Part shown: piece by piece, positions 1-6,313 of the stretch
Position numbering within the stretch: position 1 is the stretch's first letter
Layout: each line of letters begins with the position of its first letter
Source: JBHIFE01 sp046760985
Lineage (GTDB): Bacteria; Chloroflexota; Dehalococcoidia; Dehalococcoidales; RBG-16-60-22
DNA length: 12,728 nt
Assembly (NCBI GenBank): GCA_046760985.1
Contig: JBHIFE010000038.1
Span: 1 to 12,728, forward strand
Reading direction: 5' to 3'
Translations under genes and position numbers: made by a program
Notes under the pieces: model-generated
The model's input: only the letters and a program-made list of their open reading frames with translations
Database searches by the model: none
What the model was told of the DNA's origin: nothing

Positions 1-10
1 AAAATCTCTT

Positions 11-36
11 CCCCCTCTCCTTTTAAGGAGAGGGGG
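11..36. repeat. GC-rich perfect inverted repeat, probable dispersed hairpin element
   Basis: Positions 11-22 (CCCCCTCTCCTT) are the exact reverse complement of positions 25-36, with two bases between, so the RNA or single-stranded DNA would fold into a very stable hairpin. The related tract GGGGGATAAAGGGGGTGAGG follows directly (32-51). There is no U-run after the stem on the plus strand, so it does not read as an intrinsic terminator for an upstream plus-strand gene. Pyrimidine-rich/purine-rich hairpins of this style followed by a GGGTGAGG tail occur as dispersed intergenic repeats in many bacteria (recalled, not searched). I infer a mobile or REP-like repeat; a structural role at the end of an upstream transcript is the alternative. 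Confidence 0.6.
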
Positions 37-142
37 ATAAAGGGGGTGAGGTCAATAAACAATCTCCAATGTAAGGTAGTGGCGAGAAAATAACTAGTAG
101 AAGAGGGGCTTTACCGAAACTTTAGTTTTTAGTGGTCTAATG

Positions 143-147
143 AAGGA
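143..147 (+). promoter_or_regulatory. Shine-Dalgarno of the hydro-lyase large subunit
   Basis: AAGGA lies 9 bases before the ATG at 157 and supports that start. No convincing sigma-70 promoter is visible between 37 and 142. Confidence 0.6.
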
Positions 148-156
148 ATAAATTTC

Positions 157-1410
157 ATGGGCAAGACATTAGCTGAGAAGATACTAAGTGTGAGGTCTGG
201 AGGTGACGTAAAGGCAGGAGATATTGTTATTGCCGAGGTGAACTTGGTTTTTGTCCAGGACACTACCGGACCACTAACGGTGAGGCAATTTCAGTCAAGC
301 GGTTTTAAAGGTTTGGCTAACCCAGCAGAAACTGTCTTATTTATTGACCATGCTGCTCCCAGCCCCAATAATGAGCTATCCAATGACCATTTACTCCTAC
401 GCCAATTTGCTCAACAAACTGGTGCTATTATCTCCGATGTTGGTGAAGGGGTATGCCATCAAATAGTAGTCGAATCCTGGGCTAAACCGGGGGACGTCAT
501 CGTTGGTGCTGATTCGCACACGGTAACTGCAGGGGGGCTGGGTGCTTTTGCCACCGGGATGGGCTCCTCTGATGTAGCTGTTGTCTTTGGACTGGGCAAG
601 ACCTGGTTCCGGGTTCCAGAGAGTATTAAGATAGCTGTCTCTGGTAATTTCCAGAAGGGTGTTTATGGCAAAGACCTTATTCTTCACCTTATTGGTCAGA
701 TTGGAGCCGATGGCGCTACTTATAAAGCCCTTGAATTTGGTGGTGATACGGTGGGGGCGATGTCAATGTCGCAGCGTTTTACTGTAGCTAATATGGCTGT
801 TGAGGCTGGAGCTAAAGTCGGGCTTTTCCCGGCTGACGAGAACGCCCGGGATTATCTAGCCGAACAGGGACGAGGTGGCGACTACCAGCCGGTCTTTCCG
901 GATGACGATGCTGTCTATGAACAGATTATTAACCTTGATGTGGCTAATCTTGAACCGACTATATCTCAGCCCCATGCAGTAGATAATACTGCCCCGGTTA
1001 GGCAGCTTAAAGGGACTAAAATCCAGCAGGTATTTATTGGCACCTGCACCAATGGACGCTTGGAAGACTTGGCGATAGTGGCTAATATCTTGAAGGGGAA
1101 GAAATGCCATCCCCAAACTAGGCTAATAGTAGCTCCAGCTTCACAGCAGGTTCTGCTCGGGGCGATTAAGGCAGGCTACATTCAGAGCCTAATTGATGCC
1201 GGAGCAGTTATCTTACCCCCCGGCTGTGGACCCTGCCTTGGTCTCCATCAGGGAGTGCTAGGTGGTGGAGAAGTCTGCCTATCCACCTCTAATCGGAACT
1301 TCAAGGGTCGAATGGGTAGTCCTGAAGCCTTCGTCTATTTGGGCAGTCCGGCTACGGCGGCGGCTACAGCGCTAGCTGGTGAAATCATTGACCCTAGAGA
1401 GGTAGTTTAG
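157..1410 (+). CDS. Aconitase / 3-isopropylmalate dehydratase family large subunit (probable citrate aconitase)
   Basis: This is the large, iron-sulfur subunit of a two-subunit hydro-lyase of the LeuC/homoaconitase type. It has 417 residues, usual for the family and about half the size of one-chain aconitases. The three [4Fe-4S] ligands are visible: Cys297 in GTCTNGR, and Cys357 and Cys360 in PPGCGPC. The motifs GADSHT (about residues 117-122) and SNRNFKGRMG near the C-terminus are also typical. The ATG has an AAGGA ribosome site. The stop codon directly abuts the small-subunit start, so the two are co-translated. The family alone cannot separate leucine biosynthesis from the TCA cycle. The next genes are isocitrate dehydrogenase, malate dehydrogenase and fumarase rather than leuA/leuB, so isomerisation of citrate to isocitrate in the cytoplasm is the better inference. 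Homoaconitase or isopropylmalate isomerase remains possible. Confidence 0.9.
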   Translation: MGKTLAEKILSVRSGGDVKAGDIVIAEVNLVFVQDTTGPLTVRQFQSSGFKGLANPAETVLFIDHAAPSPNNELSNDHLLLRQFAQQTGAIISDVGEGVCHQIVVESWAKPGDVIVGADSHTVTAGGLGAFATGMGSSDVAVVFGLGKTWFRVPESIKIAVSGNFQKGVYGKDLILHLIGQIGADGATYKALEFGGDTVGAMSMSQRFTVANMAVEAGAKVGLFPADENARDYLAEQGRGGDYQPVFPDDDAVYEQIINLDVANLEPTISQPHAVDNTAPVRQLKGTKIQQVFIGTCTNGRLEDLAIVANILKGKKCHPQTRLIVAPASQQVLLGAIKAGYIQSLIDAGAVILPPGCGPCLGLHQGVLGGGEVCLSTSNRNFKGRMGSPEAFVYLGSPATAAATALAGEIIDPREVV

Positions 1411-1905
1411 GTGCTTAAGGGAAAAGCCTTCAAATTCGGCGATGGCATTTCCACTGATGATATTATACCGGGGCGTTTTGCTTACCTCAGAAGCAACCTG
1501 CCTGAACTGGCGAAACATGTTTTGGAAGATGCCGACCCTACCTTTGCTTCTAGAGTGAAGCCAGGAGATTTTATCGTTGCCGGCAATAACTTTGGTCTCG
1601 GCTCCAGTCGGGAACATGCGCCTCTGGTTATCAAGATGGCTGGGGTAAAGGCGATACTGGCTAAATCAGTAGCCCGAATATTTTTTAGAAACGCTATCAA
1701 TCTGGGGCTTCCTGTGTTAATATGTGATACCGACAGAATTAATGATGGGGATGAGCTAGAGATAGACCTGGCTGCAGGCACAATAAGGGATATAACCAAT
1801 GGTAACCAGTTCACCTTCGGTAAAATTCCTAAGGTGATGCTCCGCATTCTTGATGAAGGTGGGCTTATCCCCTATATCCAGAAGTATGGCGACTTCAGGC
1901 TGTAA
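1411..1905 (+). CDS. Aconitase / 3-isopropylmalate dehydratase family small subunit
   Basis: This is the swivel-domain subunit that completes the active site of the hydro-lyase encoded just upstream. It has 164 residues, a normal LeuD-like length. It opens with the family hallmark GDGISTDDIIPGRF (residues 10-23) and carries FGLGSSREHAP (61-71), whose Ser and Arg line the substrate pocket. Residues 25-28 are YLRS. In the methanogen enzymes this loop is YLRT in tricarboxylate-specific homoaconitase and YLVY in isopropylmalate isomerase, so the Arg at 27 favours a tricarboxylate substrate such as citrate. The start is GTG at 1411, with no gap after the large-subunit stop, and GAGAGG lies about 9 bases upstream inside the previous gene. 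Confidence 0.9.
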   Translation: MLKGKAFKFGDGISTDDIIPGRFAYLRSNLPELAKHVLEDADPTFASRVKPGDFIVAGNNFGLGSSREHAPLVIKMAGVKAILAKSVARIFFRNAINLGLPVLICDTDRINDGDELEIDLAAGTIRDITNGNQFTFGKIPKVMLRILDEGGLIPYIQKYGDFRL

Positions 1906-1917
1906 GGAGATAGACCG

Positions 1918-3006
1918 ATGGTTCACAATGTTACCCTTATTCCAGGTGATGGGATAGGGCCTGAGGTTACCGAAGCGACGAAACGGGTCTTGGAAGCAAC
2001 TGGTGCTACTTTTCATTGGGATTTAGCCTATGCCGGTGCTGAAGTTCTGGATAAGTATGGTACGCCCTTACCTGATTACGCACTTGAATCTATCAGGAAA
2101 AACAGGGTTGCCCTTAAAGGACCAGTTACCACACCAGTAGGCTCAGGTTTTAGGAGTGTCAATGTTGCTCTGCGCAAAGAATTAGACCTTTATGCCTGCG
2201 TCCGTCCGTGTAAAACTTATCCCGGCGTTCCTACACTCTATAGGGGTGTGGATATCGTTATCATCAGGGAAAATACGGAAGACCTCTATGCCGGTATTGA
2301 GTTTGAGGAAGGAACTGCGGAAGCCACCAAGCTTATTAAGCTAATCACCGAGACAAGGGGAGAAGCTGTCAGGGAGGACTCGGGTTTCAGTTTAAAGATG
2401 ATTTCTGAGGGGGGTAGTCGAAGAATCGTCAAATTTGCTTTTGAGTATGCCCGTGCCTATAATAGAAAAAAGGTAACTGCCATACACAAAGCTAACATTA
2501 TGAAATTCTCTGATGGATTATTTCTGGCTATTGCCCGAGAGGTAGCTCAGGAATATTCGGATATTGAATTTGAGGATAGACTTGTCGATAATATGACCAT
2601 GCAATTAGTCAAGAGACCGCAGCAGTTTGATGTAGTGGTGGCGCCTAATCTTTATGGAGATATTATCTCTGACTTATGTGCTGGATTGGTCGGGGGGTTG
2701 GGGGTAGCTCCTGGAGCCAATATTGGTGATGAAATAGCTGTTTTTGAGCCAACACACGGCAGCGCACCGAAATATGCTGGGCAGAATAAGGTCAATCCTA
2801 TGGCTATGATGCTTTCTGCAGTGATGATGCTTCGCCACCTTGGTGAGGTGAGCGTTGCTGATAAGTTAGAAAGCGCTATAGCTAGCGTTATTGCTGAAGG
2901 AAGAAATATTACCTACGATTTGAAGCTTAGCGGTGCCCGAGTAGTTGGTACTTCGCAAGTAGCCGACGCCGTGATTGAAAAACTAGAAAAATCTAAAGGA
3001 GGGTAA
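1918..3006 (+). CDS. icd: Isocitrate dehydrogenase, short (about 360-residue) type
   Basis: A beta-decarboxylating dehydrogenase that oxidises isocitrate to 2-oxoglutarate and CO2. The 362-residue length is that of the short, NAD-IDH/isopropylmalate-dehydrogenase-sized group. Isocitrate-type residues are visible: Ser80, Asn82 and Arg86 in RSVNVALRKE, Arg96 in CVRPCK and Arg117 in IIRENTEDLYAG. The IHKANIMK lysine and the NLYGDIISDLCAGL metal-binding aspartates are present. Isopropylmalate dehydrogenases would read RELTGG in place of RENTED. The cofactor loop THGSAPKYAGQNKVNP has Lys285, Tyr286 and Val292, matching the NADP determinants Lys344, Tyr345 and Val351 of E. coli IDH. Tyr333 fits Tyr391, but Leu337 stands where E. 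coli has Arg395. Cofactor use therefore cannot be settled by eye. A Shine-Dalgarno (AAGGAG) precedes the ATG. Confidence 0.92.
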   Translation: MVHNVTLIPGDGIGPEVTEATKRVLEATGATFHWDLAYAGAEVLDKYGTPLPDYALESIRKNRVALKGPVTTPVGSGFRSVNVALRKELDLYACVRPCKTYPGVPTLYRGVDIVIIRENTEDLYAGIEFEEGTAEATKLIKLITETRGEAVREDSGFSLKMISEGGSRRIVKFAFEYARAYNRKKVTAIHKANIMKFSDGLFLAIAREVAQEYSDIEFEDRLVDNMTMQLVKRPQQFDVVVAPNLYGDIISDLCAGLVGGLGVAPGANIGDEIAVFEPTHGSAPKYAGQNKVNPMAMMLSAVMMLRHLGEVSVADKLESAIASVIAEGRNITYDLKLSGARVVGTSQVADAVIEKLEKSKGG

Positions 3007-3007
3007 G

Positions 3008-3940
3008 ATGCTTAAAAAAGTCAGTGTTATTGGCGCTGGAATGGTCGGTGGTACCTGTGCGCAGCGGATTGCGGAAAGGGGCTACGCTGATATAGTCTTA
3101 GTTGATATTATAGAGGGTCTGCCACAAGGTAAAGCGTTAGATATGCTGGAGTCGGCGCCTGCTTTGGGTTTTGATTCCAAAATTATCGGGACTAATGACT
3201 ATAAGGAAACGGCTAACTCGGATGTGGTGGTTATTACTTCAGGTCTTCCTAGGAAACCAGGCATGACCCGGGATGAGCTGCTACAGGCTAATATGAAAAT
3301 TGTTAGCGAGGTTACCCGTAATGTAGTTAAAAATTCACCCAATTGCATTATCGTTATGGTTACCAATCCTTTAGATGCTATGACCTATTTAGCCCTTAAG
3401 GTCAGCGGGTTTCCACCAAATAGAGTATTTGGCTTATCTGGTGCCCTGGATGTCTCCCGATTAAGGTATTTCATCGCTTCTGAGCTTAAGGTATCAGTGG
3501 CAGATGTATTCGCTTGCGTGGTTGGGGAGCACGGTAAAAATATGGTTGTTATCCCTAGACTGTGCACAGTTGATGGCGTACCAATAACTGAACTTCTGCC
3601 GAAGGAAACTATTGACCGTCTGGTAGAGCGCACCATACAGGCTGGGGCAGAGGTTGTGGGCTTGCTTAAGACAAGTAGTGCCTTTTACGCTCCTTCAGCC
3701 GGTGTTGCCCAGATGGTAGAGGCAGTTATTCTGGATAAGAAGCAAGTCATTCCCTGTGCTGTATTACTTCAGGGGGAATATGGGATTAGAGATACCGTTA
3801 TCAGTGTCCCGGTGAAGCTGGGCAGTAAGGGGGTTGAGGAGATAATAAAGTTGGAGCTAACCCCGGAGGAAAAGCAAGCGCTGGTCAGCTCGGCTGAGGC
3901 AGTCAAGGGACTGATAAAGGCAATGAACCTGAAGGAGTAG
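3008..3940 (+). CDS. mdh: NAD-dependent malate dehydrogenase, LDH-like type
   Basis: Interconverts oxaloacetate and malate; in the branched pathway suggested here it would run toward malate. At 310 residues it is a normal LDH-like MDH. The Rossmann loop GAGMVGG (residues 9-15) is followed by Asp33, the acidic residue at the end of strand beta-2 that selects NAD. The malate-specific mobile loop is RKPGMTR (82-88): Arg82 and Arg88 bind the dicarboxylate, where lactate dehydrogenases have Gln. VTNPLD and the catalytic His175 in GEHGKNMV are present; most relatives read GSHGD or GEHGD there. The ATG lies one base after the isocitrate dehydrogenase stop. Its Shine-Dalgarno GGAGGG is formed by the last codons of that gene, so translation is probably coupled. 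Confidence 0.94.
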   Translation: MLKKVSVIGAGMVGGTCAQRIAERGYADIVLVDIIEGLPQGKALDMLESAPALGFDSKIIGTNDYKETANSDVVVITSGLPRKPGMTRDELLQANMKIVSEVTRNVVKNSPNCIIVMVTNPLDAMTYLALKVSGFPPNRVFGLSGALDVSRLRYFIASELKVSVADVFACVVGEHGKNMVVIPRLCTVDGVPITELLPKETIDRLVERTIQAGAEVVGLLKTSSAFYAPSAGVAQMVEAVILDKKQVIPCAVLLQGEYGIRDTVISVPVKLGSKGVEEIIKLELTPEEKQALVSSAEAVKGLIKAMNLKE

Positions 3941-3951
3941 TTGGCAGGGGG

Positions 3952-4005
3952 CTTCCTCCTAGATTCTTCTCTGGCTCCTTTGAAAGAGTAGGCGATGGAG
4001 GAGGT
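3952..4005 (+). promoter_or_regulatory. Fumarase Shine-Dalgarno with a possible anti-Shine-Dalgarno stem
   Basis: The 72-base gap between malate dehydrogenase and fumarase is the widest in the operon. It holds a very strong ribosome site, GGAGGAGGTGAG, at 3997-4008. Upstream, CTTCCTCC at 3952-3959 can pair with GGAGGAGG at 3997-4004 (8 pairs, one G-U; a ninth G-U pair at 3951/4005), closing a 37-base loop. If formed, the stem would cover the fumarase ribosome site. Seen in sequence; function is inferred. Confidence 0.35.
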
Positions 4006-4012
4006 GAGATAA
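3995..4012 (+). other. Five-codon open frame ending directly before the fumarase reading frame
   Basis: ATG GAG GAG GTG AGA TAA is in the same frame as the fumarase alpha gene and stops immediately before its presumed ATA first codon. The GTG at 4004 is in frame too but is likewise cut off by the TAA at 4010-4012. It may be a chance frame, a tiny leader, or the original gene start broken by a nonsense change. Confidence 0.3.
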
Positions 4013-4870
4013 ATAAGTCCAAAATTTAGGGAGATTAAAACTAGTGCCATTGCTCAAACTGTAGCTAAACTGTGTCAGCGGGCAAACTTTACGCTGGGAG
4101 AGGATGTATTAACCGCCCTAGAACAAGCCCGGCAGACAGAGAAATCCCCACTAAGTAAGGAAGCCCTGAACCAAATTATAGAAAATGCCCGGATTGCGGA
4201 ACGGGAACACCGTCCACTATGTCAGGACTGTGGCACTGCGGTGGTCTTCCTTGAAATAGGTCAGGAAACTCACGTTATTGATGGTGACCTATATACTGCG
4301 GTGGCGGAGGGGGTACGCCAGGGTTACGCCCAGGGCTATCTACGCAAATCCATAGTCAGCCAACCATTCTCAGCCCGAATAAATACCAAGGACAATACTC
4401 CCCCAGTGATTCATACCGAAATAGTTCCCGGGAACCGGATTAAAATCGTCTGTCTGCCTAAGGGTGCTGGCTCCGAGAATATGAGCCGACTGAGTATGCT
4501 GAAGCCGGGTGAGGGCAGGGAAGGCATTATTGACCTGGTGGTAAGAACCGTTGATGAGGCAGGAGGGAATCCCTGTCCTCCTTTAATTATTGGCTTGGGT
4601 ATAGGGGCTACATCGGAGGAAGTGATGCTACTGGCTAAGAAGGCGTTACTACGCAAGGTAGGTGAGCCAAACCCTGACCCTGAAGTGGCTGAGCTAGAGA
4701 AAGAGGTTCTATCTCGTGTCAATGATTTGGGTATCGGAGCTCTGGGCTTAGGTGGTAACACTACCGCCCTTGCGGTGCAGGCTGAGGTTAGACCGACTCA
4801 CATTGCCAGCCTGCCGGTAGCGGTTAATCTTCAGTGCCATAGCGCTCGTCACGAAGAAGCGGTGTTATAA
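4013..4870 (+). CDS. Class I fumarase alpha subunit (N-terminal type hydro-lyase), no canonical start codon
   Basis: Alpha subunit of the two-subunit, oxygen-sensitive [4Fe-4S] fumarate hydratase, interconverting malate and fumarate. The related L(+)-tartrate dehydratase is a less likely alternative given the malate dehydrogenase next door. Cluster ligands are Cys70 in PLCQDCG (most relatives have CQDTG), Cys188 in GGNPCPP and Cys275 in LQCHSARH. The family motif GAGSENMS and the stretch GLGIGATSE are also present. The reading frame is open from 4013, just after an in-frame TAA, and matches the family from about FREIKTSAI onward. No ATG, GTG or TTG occurs in frame until the GTG at 4241, which would delete the first cluster cysteine. 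The AGGAGG at 3999-4004 sits 8 bases before ATA at 4013, so ATA is the best candidate. This gives 285 residues, a normal family length. Confidence 0.88.
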   Translation: MSPKFREIKTSAIAQTVAKLCQRANFTLGEDVLTALEQARQTEKSPLSKEALNQIIENARIAEREHRPLCQDCGTAVVFLEIGQETHVIDGDLYTAVAEGVRQGYAQGYLRKSIVSQPFSARINTKDNTPPVIHTEIVPGNRIKIVCLPKGAGSENMSRLSMLKPGEGREGIIDLVVRTVDEAGGNPCPPLIIGLGIGATSEEVMLLAKKALLRKVGEPNPDPEVAELEKEVLSRVNDLGIGALGLGGNTTALAVQAEVRPTHIASLPVAVNLQCHSARHEEAVL

Positions 4871-4871
4871 G

Positions 4872-5432
4872 ATGGATACTATAAGTATTACTTCACCAAT
4901 TGATGGTAAAACAATGGCAAAACTGACGGTAGGCACCCAGGTTCTGATTTCTGGAGTTGTCTATACTGCCCGTGATGCTGCTCATCAGCGGCTTATTCAG
5001 ACGCTAGAAGAGGGTAAGAGGCTGCCTTTTAGTCTTAAGGGGCAGACTATATACTACGTGGGGCCAACTCCGGGCAGACCGGGTCAGATTTTTGGTGCCG
5101 CCGGACCGACTACTAGTAGCCGTATGGATATGTATACCCCCCGCCTTCTTGCCGCCGGGCTAAGAGCCATGATTGGTAAGGGCAATCGCTCTACGGCGGT
5201 AAGGGAGGCTATCAAAAAGTATAGAGCAGTTTATTTTGTCGCTATAGGTGGTGCTGGGGCTTTGCTCGCTCGTTGTATTAAAAGGGCAGAGGTTATCGCT
5301 TATGAGGATTTGGGTACTGAAGCTATCCAGCGGCTTAATATAGAGAATTTTCCGGCTATCGTGGCTAATGATATTTATGGAGAGGACTTATTTGAGCAAG
5401 GTAAGGCTAAATACCGAAGGGAGAGCAAATAA
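4872..5432 (+). CDS. Class I fumarase beta subunit (C-terminal type hydro-lyase)
   Basis: Second subunit of the fumarase; it supplies the rest of the active site and pairs with the alpha chain encoded one base upstream. It has 186 residues, usual for separate beta subunits. Family features are the early ISGVVYTARDAAH stretch, YYVGPTPGRPGQ, GAAGPTTSSRMD, the GKGN loop (GAGMIGKG-like in relatives) and a GGAGAL stretch. ARDAAH and PTTSSRMD contain conserved polar residues for substrate and cluster. The stop codon overlaps the next start by one base (TAATG), which suggests coupled translation with the HIT gene. Separate alpha and beta genes are the arrangement typical of anaerobes and archaea. 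Confidence 0.92.
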   Translation: MDTISITSPIDGKTMAKLTVGTQVLISGVVYTARDAAHQRLIQTLEEGKRLPFSLKGQTIYYVGPTPGRPGQIFGAAGPTTSSRMDMYTPRLLAAGLRAMIGKGNRSTAVREAIKKYRAVYFVAIGGAGALLARCIKRAEVIAYEDLGTEAIQRLNIENFPAIVANDIYGEDLFEQGKAKYRRESK

Positions 5433-5773
5433 TGGATTGCGTTTTCTGCCAAATTGTAGCTGGCAAGTTACCCAGTAAAACCCTTTATCAAGATGAAGAA
5501 GTGATTGCTTTCCGCGACATCAATCCTATGGCACCAACTCATGTGCTTATTATCCCTAAGCGACACATTCCTTCCCTTGCCCATCTCTCTGATGCTGAGG
5601 CACCACTCATCGGTCATATGGCGAAAATTGCCAATCAATTAGCCAGGGAGGAAGGTATTTTTGAGAGGGGCTATCGCCTGGTGATTAGCTGTGGTGAGGA
5701 GGGGGGACAGGTAGTACCTCATCTCCATATGCATCTATTGGGGGGACGAAAGCTCTCGGCTAAACTGTGTTAG
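5432..5773 (+). CDS. HIT family nucleotide-binding hydrolase (HINT-like)
   Basis: A 113-residue histidine-triad protein. The signature VPHLHMHLLGG carries His97, His99 and His101, the last being the histidine one expects to attack the nucleotide alpha-phosphate. The N-terminal CVFCQIVAG start, the conserved Asp-Ile-Asn-Pro, and APTHVLIIPKRHI are typical of the HINT branch, which hydrolyses adenosine 5'-phosphoramidates and related nucleotides in the cytoplasm. The CxxC near the N-terminus resembles the zinc site of some family members. The start overlaps the fumarase stop by one base. The gene is last in the operon and its stop is 4 bases from the stop of the opposing Nudix gene. It is probably a housekeeping gene co-transcribed with the TCA block, with no direct link to it. 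Confidence 0.93.
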   Translation: MDCVFCQIVAGKLPSKTLYQDEEVIAFRDINPMAPTHVLIIPKRHIPSLAHLSDAEAPLIGHMAKIANQLAREEGIFERGYRLVISCGEEGGQVVPHLHMHLLGGRKLSAKLC

Positions 5774-5777
5774 TCTC

Positions 5778-6311
5778 TCATTGCCCTTTTTGATACTCTA
5801 TGAAGGTAAGCAACCCGGCGATGCTCTTAGCATCACAAATTTTGCCTGAGGCAATAAGATTGGGAATCTGGGTAACTGGTACCCGGACTAATTTAATGTT
5901 CTCAGTATCCTCGGCGTGAAGCTGACTAGGGGTAAGGTCGGTAGCCAAATAAAGGTGGAGATATTCACTACAGTAACCCGGTGCTGAGTAGAAACCGCCT
6001 AATCTTTGCACCTTTCCCGGTGAGTAACCGGTTTCTTCACGCAACTCACGGCGAACAGTAGCCTCTGGGTCCTCACCAGGGTCAATGCCACCAGCCGGTA
6101 TTTCAAGTAACTCCTTCTCCACTGGCTTGCGAAATTGATTAACTAGCAGAACATTATTATCAGCATCAACAGCGATAATAGCAACACAATTGGCGTGTTC
6201 CACGATCTCTCGGGTAGTTTTCCGCCCGCTTGCCATTTGCACCGTATCTACCCGTAACTTTACCGCTCGCCCATCATAGATTAGTTGGCTAGACAGTGTC
6301 TTCTCTTCCAA
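5778..6311 (-). CDS. Nudix hydrolase, ADP-ribose pyrophosphatase type
   Basis: A 177-residue cytoplasmic pyrophosphohydrolase. The Nudix box runs from Gly74 to Tyr96 with the complete G-x5-E-x7-REL-x-EE-x-GY pattern, so all Mg2+-binding glutamates are present. The preceding VNQFRKPVEKELLEIPAGG stretch and the following GGFYSAPGYCSE (Pro about 15 residues past the box) are typical of ADP-ribose pyrophosphatases of the NudF group. These split ADP-ribose into AMP and ribose 5-phosphate. It starts at TTG (6309-6311), with GAGGT about 7 bases upstream inside the end of the acetyltransferase gene and only 2 bases between the two frames. It is last in the minus-strand cluster that begins with NAD kinase; an ADP-ribose hydrolase beside NAD kinase fits nicotinamide-nucleotide metabolism. 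Exact substrate is not provable from sequence. Confidence 0.92.
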   Translation of the reverse strand: MEEKTLSSQLIYDGRAVKLRVDTVQMASGRKTTREIVEHANCVAIIAVDADNNVLLVNQFRKPVEKELLEIPAGGIDPGEDPEATVRRELREETGYSPGKVQRLGGFYSAPGYCSEYLHLYLATDLTPSQLHAEDTENIKLVRVPVTQIPNLIASGKICDAKSIAGLLTFIEYQKGQ

Positions 6312-6313
6312 GC

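Noticed and set aside
11..36. Intrinsic terminator of an upstream plus-strand gene
   Set aside because: The stem is strong but is followed by ATAAAGGGGG, not a U-run, so it does not fit a standard terminator.
110..141. Sigma-70 promoter before the hydro-lyase operon (TTTACC ... TCTAAT)
   Set aside because: The spacer is about 20 bases and both boxes are weak, so it is not called.
1482..1847. Open frame of 121 codons on the minus strand opposite the hydro-lyase small subunit
   Set aside because: A shadow of the real gene; low-complexity Ser/Leu-rich translation and no ribosome site noticed.
4241..4870. Fumarase alpha starting at GTG 4241
   Set aside because: This would remove the conserved N-terminus including the cluster ligand Cys70. 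The frame upstream is clearly coding back to about 4013.
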